From Variovorax sp. YR752 (GTDB lineage Bacteria; Pseudomonadota; Gammaproteobacteria; Burkholderiales; Burkholderiaceae_C): a DNA stretch of 43,082 nt. This document shows positions 22,607 to 30,816 of the stretch, piece after piece. The notes under the pieces are model-generated. The model worked only from the letters and a program-made list of their open reading frames with translations. It was not told where the DNA came from and did no database searches. The stretch's first letter is position 1. The number at the start of each line of letters is the position of its first letter. The translations under genes and the position numbers were made by a program. The stretch covers positions 1 through 43,082 of the forward strand of contig CAMATD010000012.1 in NCBI GenBank assembly GCA_945860785.1. The letters are read 5' to 3'.

Positions 22607-25179
22607 GGCGTCACCACCAGCTTCGGACGGTAGCCGAGTTCGCGCAGCACGGTGATGGCGTTGTCCACGGCCTGCGGATCGCGCGCGACTTCCGCCCGCA
22701 CCAGGTTCCCCTCCCCGCCCGGCCCGCCCACGATGTAGGCCCCGATGCCGCTGATGCGCACCCGCTTGACGATGCGCACCGCGTCCTGCTCGGTCTTCAC
22801 GTCGGCAATCTGCACGACGCTGACCTTGTCGTTCGCGCCGCCATAGAGCACGGCGGGGTCGGAATCCACCGTCACGCCCGCCGGCAGCTGCGATCGCTGC
22901 ACCGGTGGCGCCGCCGGCGCCTGGCGAAGCGCGCTGGCGGCTGCGGTGGGCGGCTGCGGTGGGCGGCGGCGGCTGCTCGCGCGTGTGCTCCCAGCTCTGC
23001 GGGCGCAGGTCGACCTGGGGCGCACGGCCCGCGGTGGGTACATCCGGAGGCGGCAATGCGGGCCCGCCGGTGTCGGGCAGCAGGCCATGCGGCACGGGGC
23101 GCGCACGCCCCTGCTGCATGCGCATGAAGTTGTAGCGGTCCAGCGTCAGGCCGCGGCTCGCGTTGGCATCGCGGATCACATAGGGCCTGAGGAAGACCAT
23201 CAGGTTGGTCTTGACCCGCTGGCGCTTGTCGTAGCGAAACAGGTTGCCCAGCACCGGCAGCGCGCCGAGGCCCGGCACCGACTCCGTGCCGTTGGACACG
23301 CTGTCTTCCATCAGCCCCCCGAGCACCATGATCTGGCCGTCGTCGACCAGGATGCTGGTGTCCAGCGCGCGCTTGTTGGTGACGATGCCGGCCGTGCCCG
23401 AGCTCTGCTCGTCGATGCTGGAAACCTCCTGGTAGATATCGAGCTTGACCGTTCCGCCCTCGGAGATCTGCGGCCGGATGTTGAGCTTCAGGCCGATGTC
23501 CTCGCGCTGGATGGTCTGGAAGGGGTTGGTGCTGCTGTTGCCGTTGGTGATGTACTGCCCGCTCACGAAAGGCACGGTCTTGCCCACCATGATGGAGGCC
23601 TGCTCGTTGTCCAGTGTGAGGATGTTGGGCGTGGAGAGGATGTTGGCGCCGTCCTTGCTCTGCAGCGCGCGGGCCAGCATCTTGAGGTTGAGGATCTCGC
23701 CCACGCCCGGCAGGTTGATGGTGCCGTCGACGACGCCGATGTTGAGGCCCTTGGGAATCACGTCGATGGTGTTGGTCGCGCTCGTGTTGAGCTGGGCACC
23801 ACCGAAGTTCGTGCTCGCGCGCACCCGGCCGTTGTTGCCTCCCGCCATCCACTGGATGCCCAGCTCGGAGGCATCGCGCTCGGTCACCTCGACGATCAGG
23901 CTTTCGACCAGCACCTGCGCGCGCCGCTGGTCGAGCATGTCGATGACGCGGCGCAGGCTCCGGTACATCGGCTCCGGCGCGGCAATGATCAGGGTGTTGG
24001 TCGTGGCGTCGGCCTGCACCGTGACGCCGTTCGCCGAGAAGGCCGTGTTGCCCGCCGCACCGGACTGCGAACCGGCACCGCTGCGCTGCACGCCGCCGGC
24101 CGCATTGCCGGTGGCGCCTGTCGTGGCGCTCGTGCTGCGGCTCGCGGTGCCGGTGGCGGCGCCGTTGCTCCCGCCCGAGCCCGAGCCGGTGCCCGCAGCT
24201 CCCGCGGCCCCTGCGCCGCCGAGCATGCCGCCCGCACCCAGCGCCGCCCGGACCGAACCGCTGCCCGTGGCCGTCGCGTCCGCCGATTCGCCCGTCAGCA
24301 GGCCGCGTAGCACGTTGGCCAGGTGCACGGCCTGCGCGTTGCGCAGGTACACCACGTACAAGTTTCCCGGATCGCTCTGCGCGCTTTCGAGCTTGGCGAT
24401 CAGCTCGCGCGCGAGCGCCGTGCGCCCCGGGCTGCTCGATCGGATGATGACGCTGTTGGAGCGCGGATCGGCCAGCACCACGATGTCGCGCTTGCCCTTC
24501 TCGCCGCCGCCCTCCAGCAGCTCGCTCGCGAGGCCGGCGATGTCGACGGCAATGCCGTTGCGCAGCTTCACCACCTCGGAGTCGAGCGAGGTCGGGGTGT
24601 CGATGCTCTCGATGATGCGGGCGAGGCGTTCGAGGTTGTCGATGTAGTCGGTCACGACCAGCGTGTTGTTGGCCGCGTAGGCGGTGATGGTGTTCTCGGC
24701 GGCGATCAGCGGCTTGAGCACCGGCACCAGCGCTTCGGCGTTCTCGTAGCTCAGGCGGAAGGTGCGGGTGGCCATGCCGCCGCCCGGGTTGCGCGTGTTG
24801 ACCGTGCCGCCCTGCAGCTTCGCATCGGCCACGGGCACGACGCGGCTCACATCGCCCACGTCGACGATCGCGAAGCCCCGCATGCGCAACGCGGTGGACA
24901 GCATGCCGCAGGCACCTCGCCTTCGGAGACCAGGGTGATCTGCCCTTTCACGCGCGGATCGAACAGGAAGTTGCGCCCCAGGAAACGGGCCAGCGCCGAC
25001 ACCACGGAGGTGATGTCGGCATCGACGAAATTCAGGACCACCTTCTCGTCCTTGCCGCCCTTGAAGGCCTGCGGCGCGCGGGCGTCCAGGCGGCTTGGCG
25101 GCGCGTCCTTGGCCGCGCCGGCCGCGAGGCCTGCCGAGCTGGCCAGCGCCAGGCAGCAAGCCACGGTCCATCGGCGCAT
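22603..25179 (-). pseudogene. gspD: Type II secretion outer-membrane secretin GspD (two frameshifts)
   Basis: Reconstructed length is about 858 residues. A signal peptide (MRRWTVACCLALASSAGLAA), N0 domain (VVLNFVDADITSVVSALARF), N1-N3 domains (TFRLSYENAEALVPVLKPLI, VVYLRNAQAVHLANVLRGLL) with a Gly/Ser/Thr-rich insert in N3, and the secretin core (VPFVSGQYITNG, ALPVLGNLFRYDKRQRVKTN) are followed by an unusual proline-rich C-terminal extension (VTVDSDPAVLYGG to KLVVTP). The first frame change is near 24910 (one base missing, inside N0). The second is an exact 13-bp duplication at 22937-22962, which fuses gspD to gspE. GspD forms the secretion channel. It starts 23 bases after gspM. The breaks would be lethal to secretion if real. 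Confidence 0.85.
22937..22962. repeat. 13-bp tandem duplication in the gspD 3' region
   Basis: GCGGCTGCGGTGG occurs twice back to back (22937-22949, 22950-22962). Removing one copy restores the gspD frame through PPTAAASALRQAPAAPP to its natural TGA at 22603. With both copies the frame runs on into gspE. Confidence 0.85.
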
Positions 25180-25202
25180 TACTGCGCCCTTGAGCTCTCG
25201 TA

Positions 25203-25800
25203 TCACGGGCCATCCTTGTTGAGTTGTGTGGACTGCAGGTCCACCGCACCGCGCACCACGCCTTGCGAGTCCGCGGTGCTGTCCGCGCGCTCCAGGTCGA
25301 CGCGCGTGACTTCGACGTCGCTGCGGGCGGACACCGCCAGCAGCCAGGGGAAGACCTTGCCGGCGGGAGCGGGTTCGGTGAATTCGATGCGCCACGCTTT
25401 CGGCGGGCAGCGGCTTGCTGCCTGCGGCCGCCGGCGCATCGGCCACGACGTCGTGGATCCGGTAGAGCCCTTGCAGGCCCGCCCGGTCCAGTCCCGTCTG
25501 CAAAGGTTCGCCCTGTGCGCCGGGCTTTCCGTTCGCCACGGGAACGCCGGCCAGAATGCAGTCGAGCTCGGCCGACTGGGCCTGCAGCTTCGGCAGATCG
25601 CGCTGCCACAGGGCGACGGTGTCCAGCGCGGGGCGGGTCAGGACCAGCCACAGGAACGCGAGCGTCATCACGAGCGCGGCGATGCCCACGGCGAACCGGT
25701 CGCGCGCAGGCAGTGCGCGCCAACGCGTCGTGCCTTCGCGGATCCGTTGTCGCGTCGGGTTCAGGTGGCGGCCGAGCGGCCGCAGGCGATCGAGGATCAC
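25203..25800 (-). pseudogene. gspM: Type II secretion assembly protein GspM (one frameshift)
   Basis: The reconstructed protein of about 198 residues has a short cytoplasmic N-terminus with basic residues, one membrane helix (FAVGIAALVMTLAFLWLVLT), and a periplasmic coiled/ferredoxin-like part (ALWQRDLPKLQAQSAELDCI) ending WRIEFTEPAPAGKVFPWLLA and DVEVTRVDLERA. GspM pairs with GspL in the inner-membrane platform. The start GTG 25800 overlaps the gspL stop as GTGA. The frame changes near 25400-25410, beside a 6-bp hairpin (GGCAGC and GCTGCC, 25406-25422). The family has low sequence conservation, so the name rests on the helix, length and position between gspL and gspD. Confidence 0.75.
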
Positions 25801-26948
25801 TGCGGGCCCTTCTGCGCGGGGCCCTCTGCGGCCGGCGCGTCGCTTGCCACCTTCATGCGCAGCGTGCCCACGTCGCCTTCGACGGCCAGGCCCTGTTCGC
25901 GGGCCTGGGCCTGCAGCGCGCGCAGTGCCTCGGTCTCCGGCGCCGCGCCGTCACGCCAGCGGATGCGCAGCTCTCCTGCCGTGTAGCGCAGACCCTGGAC
26001 CTGCCCGGCCGGGGCCTGCGAGAGCAGGCTCGCAGCCGCGCGCGCGAGGCCTGCGTAGTCGCCCTTGGCCGATGGCTGCGCGCCCGCCGCGAGCGCCTCT
26101 TTTTGCTGCCGCGCCTGCTGCACGGGATTGACGACCACCGGCACGTCGGGAAACGCGGCCTTGACCCGCGCGGCCATCTGCCGTTTCAGCGCCTGGCCTT
26201 GCGCGGCCAGCTGGGCGGCGTAGACATTCAGCCCGGCCAGCGCGGCACCACGGGCACTGCCGGCACCCGATCCGCCGGCGGGCAGTGACCAGCGCCAGCC
26301 CTCGCCGGCCCAGCGCGCCGCCACATCGTCGCCGTCGGACCCGGCCCCGACCCATCGCAACGCGGGAAGCGCTGCATCGTCCCCCGCGCACGCCGCGATG
26401 CCCGCTGCGCGGTCCATCCCTTCCGGCAGCCAGTGCGTGAAGCCCAGGTCTCGCCCCGTGCGGACGACGAGCCATCGGTCGACCTGGCACGCCGTCCAGC
26501 CCGCGTCGGGACACGGCAGGAAAGCTGCAGGAAGATGCAGTTCGCGCACCACCATGCCGTGCCGCCGCAGCAGACTCGACCAACCATCCACCACGTCGCG
26601 GCCGACCCAGGCCGCAGGCACCGTGCCATCCGATCCGCGGACACCGAAGCCCGTCACCAGCGTTTCGAGCGGCCGGAGCGCGCAAGGCTCGATGGCGCCC
26701 AGCACGGCCGCCTGCAGGCGCCGGCCCGACAGCGGCGGCAGCGTGAAGCCGGCCGTCGGCACATCGCCGGGATGCAGGCAGACCTCCACGCGCTTCGGAC
26801 GAAAACGTTCGGCGATGTCGTCCAGGGCCAGCATGCCGCCGTCGCGCCATGTCCCGTCGGGGTGGCGCCAGCCGCACTGCACCGCGCCGCGCGATGCGTC
26901 GCCGTCCGACCAGGGCGGCAGGAGCAGCCGCAACAGATCGACCTTCAC
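25797..26948 (-). CDS. gspL: Type II secretion inner-membrane protein GspL
   Basis: This 383-residue protein has an actin-like cytoplasmic domain (KRVEVCLHPGDVPTAGFTLP, LQAAVLGAIEPCALRPLETL, GWSSLLRRHGMVVRELHLPA) that in the family binds GspE. A hydrophobic stretch (GAALAGLNVYAAQLAAQGQA) precedes a periplasmic ferredoxin-like part (AAFPDVPVVVNPVQQARQQK, VQGLRYTAGELRIRWRDG). It tethers the ATPase to the membrane platform. Start GTG 26948 overlaps the gspK stop as GTGA. The membrane segment is less hydrophobic than usual for GspL, so the exact membrane crossing is uncertain. Otherwise intact. Confidence 0.85.
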   Translation of the reverse strand: MKVDLLRLLLPPWSDGDASRGAVQCGWRHPDGTWRDGGMLALDDIAERFRPKRVEVCLHPGDVPTAGFTLPPLSGRRLQAAVLGAIEPCALRPLETLVTGFGVRGSDGTVPAAWVGRDVVDGWSSLLRRHGMVVRELHLPAAFLPCPDAGWTACQVDRWLVVRTGRDLGFTHWLPEGMDRAAGIAACAGDDAALPALRWVGAGSDGDDVAARWAGEGWRWSLPAGGSGAGSARGAALAGLNVYAAQLAAQGQALKRQMAARVKAAFPDVPVVVNPVQQARQQKEALAAGAQPSAKGDYAGLARAAASLLSQAPAGQVQGLRYTAGELRIRWRDGAAPETEALRALQAQAREQGLAVEGDVGTLRMKVASDAPAAEGPAQKGPQ

Positions 26949-27961
26949 ACCCCCTCCCGCAGCCACATCACGCGCGGCACGGAGGCCTTGTCGTCGTGCA
27001 GCAGGGCCGCCTGCACGAACTTCGTCCGCGCCGTGTCGAGCACGCTCGCCACACGGAACCAGTTGCTGCTGATGCCCATGCGCACCTCGTTCATGTTCAG
27101 CGCCGGCATCTGGAGGCGATTGACGAAGTCGCCGCGGTTGACGAACCACTGGCCGCGGTCGCGCGAGGCCAGCAAGGCGCGGGCGCGGTCGAGCGAAAGC
27201 CCCGGCACGCCGGCGGCGATCAGCTCCGCGCCTGCGGTGTTCGAATTGATCCAGGTCCGCTGGGGCAGCACGGTCACGAAGGGCACCAGCCTGGCGAGCA
27301 TTGCCGGATCCACGCCGGGCACGGCCAGCAGGTCTTCCAGCGCGCGCGGCCGCGGGGCCTGCGCGGTGCGCGGCAGCTCTGCCGGCAAGCCGAGCCCGGT
27401 GGCCGCCTTGGCAGCCCGTGCGCGGACCTCGTCCGTCGCGGTGCCGGCCGCCGGTGCTTCCGCATCGCCCAGGCTGAGGATGACGCGGCGCATGATGGAC
27501 TGCGCCTGCGGCGGCGGCACACCCACCATCGCGCAGAGCCGCATGAACACCTCGACCTCCACGGGGTCGATGCCCGTGGGGTCCACCAGGTTGCGCAGAT
27601 TGAACTTGCCCTGCTCGTCGGTGATTTCGCTCACGAGGCGCCCACCGTCGCCGGCCACCTGTCCCGAGGCCTGTCGCGAGAAAGGCCGGTTCCATTGCCC
27701 ATCGAGCCGGGTGGTCGGGTCCCGCACGGCCTCGGCGCGCAACACGCGCTGCGCCTCGCCGATCTCCCCGCGCAGCAGCCAGCGCGCCTGCACGCGCGAT
27801 TGATCACCCTGCGTGGTGCGGATGAAGGCCGACTGCCGGCTCAGCAGACCCGCGGCTAATGCGGCGATCACGGCGACGATCAGCAGTGCGCTGACCACGG
27901 CCATGCCCCGCTGGCGCGCGGGGATGCGCCGGCCCGCCTTGATACCCACCGGTGCATGCAC
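26945..27961 (-). CDS. gspK: Type II secretion minor pseudopilin GspK
   Basis: This 338-residue protein has a basic leader ending QRG, followed by MAVVSALLIVAVIAALAAGL, a prepilin helix without Glu+5, which is the known GspK exception. The large globular domain contains EQGKFNLRNLVD, a motif typical of GspK, and a helix-hairpin-helix-like insert (RALEDLLAVPGVDPAMLARL). GspK caps the pseudopilus with GspI and GspJ. It lies 15 bases after gspG and overlaps gspL. The ATG at 27961 is needed to give a leader long enough for processing. Confidence 0.93.
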   Translation of the reverse strand: MHAPVGIKAGRRIPARQRGMAVVSALLIVAVIAALAAGLLSRQSAFIRTTQGDQSRVQARWLLRGEIGEAQRVLRAEAVRDPTTRLDGQWNRPFSRQASGQVAGDGGRLVSEITDEQGKFNLRNLVDPTGIDPVEVEVFMRLCAMVGVPPPQAQSIMRRVILSLGDAEAPAAGTATDEVRARAAKAATGLGLPAELPRTAQAPRPRALEDLLAVPGVDPAMLARLVPFVTVLPQRTWINSNTAGAELIAAGVPGLSLDRARALLASRDRGQWFVNRGDFVNRLQMPALNMNEVRMGISSNWFRVASVLDTARTKFVQAALLHDDKASVPRVMWLREGV

Positions 27962-27976
27962 GGTCGTGGTCCGGCG

Positions 27977-28426
27977 CTACCAGGAACCGACGTCTGCGTT
28001 GGCTTTCTCTCCGCCGGGCTCGCCATCGGCGCCCAGCGAGAACACATCGACCTCGCCGTGCGTGCCGGGGTTCAGGTACTGGTAGGGGTTGCCCCAGGGG
28101 TCCTGCGGCAGGCGTTCCAGGTAGGTGCGCCAGTTGGTGGGCACCTTGCCGGATGCGGGCTTTTCCACCAGCGACCGCAGGCCCTGCGTCGAACTGGGAT
28201 AGGCGCCGTTGTCGAGGAGGTAGAGCTTCAGCCCCTGCATGATCGCGGCCACATCCTGCCGGGCTGCCGTGGCGCGCGCCTGGTCGGGCCGGTCCATCAG
28301 GCTGGGCACGATCAGCGCGGCGAGCACGCCGATGATGACGAGCACCACCATCAGTTCGATGAGGGTGAAACCGCGATGTCGAGGGGAACGGCGACCTGCG
28401 CAACAACGGGCTGAACTTGCGGCCAT
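27977..28426 (-). CDS. gspG: Type II secretion major pseudopilin GspG
   Basis: This 149-residue protein has a leader ending RHRG, then FTLIELMVVLVIIGVLAALI (cleavage, Glu+5, helix). The GspG core follows: DIAAIMQGLKLYLLDNGAYP-like helix and loop, STQGLRSLVEKP, DPWGNPYQYLNPG and the acidic calcium-binding end (DVFSLGADGEPGGE). GspG is the main pseudopilus subunit. The start ATG 28426 has GGAG about seven bases upstream; an upstream in-frame ATG at 28471 lacks one. It is the first gene of gspG-K-L-M-D-E-F. The 250 bases upstream, towards the convergent tetR end, should hold the promoter, but I see no convincing boxes. Confidence 0.95.
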   Translation of the reverse strand: MAASSARCCAGRRSPRHRGFTLIELMVVLVIIGVLAALIVPSLMDRPDQARATAARQDVAAIMQGLKLYLLDNGAYPSSTQGLRSLVEKPASGKVPTNWRTYLERLPQDPWGNPYQYLNPGTHGEVDVFSLGADGEPGGEKANADVGSW

Positions 28427-28679
28427 CTTCCACTCCCACGACAAGACATCAAGGACATTCACTGCGTCCATGGTCGCAGTGCCGCATGTCAGTCCGATTG
28501 AAAATCCTCGGGAGTTCTTCCGGCAGCTCGGGTGAGGAGGTGCAAAGTACGCTACATCAGCTGGGCGTCATTCGGTCGTACCGCCCTGTTGTTGATTTTC
28601 GTACTCGTTTGATCCATTTTTCCATCGGCCATGGAACCACCGCTGATGCCCTGCGATCAGCGCAACGCCATCTCGGGCT

Positions 28680-29390
28680 TCAAATCTTCAACGATGCTGA
28701 GACGCCACCCAGTATGAATTCCAGTCCTGCGCGAAATCTCGCGTCTTCTCGATCCCGATCCTTCGCGTCGCGAACATAGCGCTCGTAGGTTGGATATTGG
28801 CCGGTGTTCAGCAGCCAAGCCATCTGAGGACCCAGCGCTTTTCGCAGGCCGGCGGCCCCTGGCAGGCCGGCAGAACCGATAAGCTGCTTTCGCGCGATCT
28901 CGCTCGCCGTGACCCCTGACGCGTATGCAGAGACCGTCTCGACGATCAACATCATCGAATCGACGGTCAGATCCTGGCCATCCAACGAACTGAGAACGGA
29001 TTCGATCGCGGCAAACCGCCGAGGGGTCAGGGCCAATCGCGCCCGCGGGGGTAGCTCGCCTATCCATTCATGCCGCTTCATGCTGGCGCGCAAGTCGCAA
29101 GCGAGCTCGCTCACCACGTCGCGCCAGTTCACGACACCTTTTCGAGGCTTTATCTGCGGCTGGACGGCGTCCACCATCAGTTCAAGGATGTCTTCCTTCG
29201 AGCTTACGTAACGATAGATGGCCATCGTCGCAACCTCCAGTTCGGAGGCGAGTCTGCGGAGCGTGACGCCTTGGAGTCCCTCTGCATCTGCGATCCGAAT
29301 CGCAGCCTGCGCAATCATCGTGTGTGTGAGTCTCAGGTCCGGCGCTTTGGACGCGCGCTCAATCTTCTCCCACATCGTTTTCTGCTTCAT
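28680..29390 (-). CDS. TetR/AcrR-family repressor
   Basis: This 236-residue regulator has a TetR N-terminal DNA-binding domain (TMIAQAAIRIADAEGLQGVT then LRRLASELEVATMAIYRYVS, residues ~24-70). The C-terminal helical domain resembles the tetracycline-repressor class (TetR_C). It is divergent from the FMN-reductase gene. The 123 bases between them carry a strong promoter with a palindrome inside it, so the regulator probably represses the reductase and SnoaL-fold genes and perhaps itself. The ligand is unknown; the neighbouring enzymes suggest a quinone or other aromatic compound, which is inference. Confidence 0.9.
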   Translation of the reverse strand: MKQKTMWEKIERASKAPDLRLTHTMIAQAAIRIADAEGLQGVTLRRLASELEVATMAIYRYVSSKEDILELMVDAVQPQIKPRKGVVNWRDVVSELACDLRASMKRHEWIGELPPRARLALTPRRFAAIESVLSSLDGQDLTVDSMMLIVETVSAYASGVTASEIARKQLIGSAGLPGAAGLRKALGPQMAWLLNTGQYPTYERYVRDAKDRDREDARFRAGLEFILGGVSASLKI

Positions 29391-29457
29391 GGCGTCTCAT
29401 TCTCCTGGCACAACGGCCGCTCAATTGGCGGGTCGGTCCGTACATCATAGCGATTTG

Positions 29458-29485
29458 TTGACAACGTACGCTCAGTGCGTATACT
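29458..29485 (+). promoter_or_regulatory. Sigma-70 promoter with internal TetR-type palindrome for the FMN-reductase gene
   Basis: TTGACA (29458-29463, exact -35) and TATACT (29480-29485, -10) are 16 bases apart. Between and into the -10 lies an inverted repeat, TACGC-TCAGT-GCGTA (29467-29481), the usual size for a TetR-family operator arm pair. Binding here would block RNA polymerase. The start codon is 28 bases downstream of the -10. Confidence 0.7.
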
Positions 29486-29513
29486 GTACTCATATCAACG
29501 AAAACGATGCAAC

Positions 29514-30104
29514 ATGAATCAGCAGACCATCAGGATCGCGACGATCGTAGGCAGCAACAGATCGGGACGTTTCGCGCCTGTCGTCCGTGACTGGTTCGCC
29601 TCAAAGGTCGCCGATCATCAAGAGATCGTCCACGACATCATCGACCTCGCGGAGACACCGCTGCCTTCGATCCTGCCTGCCTTCAGAGAATCGATCTCCA
29701 CGCACGATGAGCAACTGCTCAAGGCCGTATCGCCGCGCTTGGCAGCGGCTGACGGATTCGTCGTGATCACGCCCGAATACAACCACAGCTACCCTGGCGC
29801 ATTGAAGACCGCAATCGACTGGCACAACGCGGAATGGCGCGCAAAGCCGGTGGGATTCGTCTCCTACGGGGGGATATCGGGCGGCCTTCGCGCAGTCGAG
29901 CACCTTCGTTTGGTCTTTGCAGAGCTGCACGCGGTCACCATCCGCAACACGGTCAGCTTCGCAAATGCCTGGGACAAATTCGCCCTTGAAGGCCCGCCCT
30001 TGAATACCGGGGCGGAAGAGGCGGCCAATCTCCTGCTCCAGCAACTGACGTGGTGGGCGCGGCTCCTCAAGGACGGAAAAGCCCGCCAACCCTATGTCAG
30101 CTGA
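29514..30104 (+). CDS. NADPH-dependent FMN reductase family protein
   Basis: This 196-residue flavodoxin-like protein has the FMN phosphate loop IATIVGSNRSGRFAP near the N-terminus, PEYNHSYPGALKTAIDW (the family signature, about residues 82-98), and FVSYGGISGGLRAVEHLR. Members reduce FMN, quinones, azo dyes or chromate with NAD(P)H in the cytoplasm; the substrate here cannot be read from sequence. The ATG at 29514 follows the promoter closely, with only a weak ribosome site. It forms a likely unit with the downstream SnoaL-fold gene, 130 bases away, under the divergent TetR. Confidence 0.9.
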   Translation: MNQQTIRIATIVGSNRSGRFAPVVRDWFASKVADHQEIVHDIIDLAETPLPSILPAFRESISTHDEQLLKAVSPRLAAADGFVVITPEYNHSYPGALKTAIDWHNAEWRAKPVGFVSYGGISGGLRAVEHLRLVFAELHAVTIRNTVSFANAWDKFALEGPPLNTGAEEAANLLLQQLTWWARLLKDGKARQPYVS

Positions 30105-30234
30105 CCACCAACCTGCCGCAAGGTCGAAACATTCGGTGCTCGGCCCTTCGTCGGCGTGCCGCTCGGCGCCGGATGTCCAAACCATGCATGGCGGCGGCGA
30201 CCGCATCGCAGCGGCGCTCCTAAGGAGTTAACAG

Positions 30235-30747
30235 ATGTCCGGCAACAGACCCAATGTTTGGAGCAGTACTTCCCATGATCGGGAGTTCGAGGAAATCGAG
30301 GCGTTCGTCACTTTGCTGGGTAAGAGTATCGACGCGACAGATTTCAATCGGCAGTTCGCGAATGATGTCGTCTGGGGCAGTCCCAGCGGATACGTGATCT
30401 CGGGATTCGATGAACTCCACGCCCTTCACCAGCGGTTCTTCACCGGAGCGATGAAGACCAATCTCTCGCGCTTCACCTTGGTGAACCTCGTTCTCTACGA
30501 TCCCTGCTTGGCGGTCGTTCATGTTCGTCGCGATGCGATCGACGCAGAGGATCGCATCATCGACCCCGCGGCTCAGCCCGATCCGCTCATCTTTCACGAG
30601 ATCGCGATGTACGTTCTTGTGAAGCGCGATGGCACCTGGTGGCTTGCGGCTGGGCAGAACACACCCATACGGGCGAATCTGCTCGATCGCGTTGTTCCAC
30701 CGGAGAATATGAATTCGCGCGAACTGGTGCCTCGAGTTGCTGCTTGA
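30235..30747 (+). CDS. SnoaL-like / SgcJ-EcaC family NTF2-fold protein
   Basis: This 170-residue protein has an NTF2-like fold: EFEEIEAFVTLLGKSIDATD, NRQFANDVVWGSPSGYVISG, a central VVHVRRDAIDAE strand, and HEIAMYVLVKRDGTWWLAAG close to the C-terminus. The last motif is typical of the SgcJ/EcaC (DUF4440-type) group. No catalytic role can be assigned. It has a strong AAGGAG eight bases before the ATG. Gene order suggests control by the TetR protein upstream. It is convergent with aspD. Confidence 0.8.
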   Translation: MSGNRPNVWSSTSHDREFEEIEAFVTLLGKSIDATDFNRQFANDVVWGSPSGYVISGFDELHALHQRFFTGAMKTNLSRFTLVNLVLYDPCLAVVHVRRDAIDAEDRIIDPAAQPDPLIFHEIAMYVLVKRDGTWWLAAGQNTPIRANLLDRVVPPENMNSRELVPRVAA

Positions 30748-30816
30748 CGCCAGCGGTCACGCCCAGGCTCTGCGCGAGGAATGTCAGGACGACGGTGGGT
30801 GAGGTCTATGCACGCT

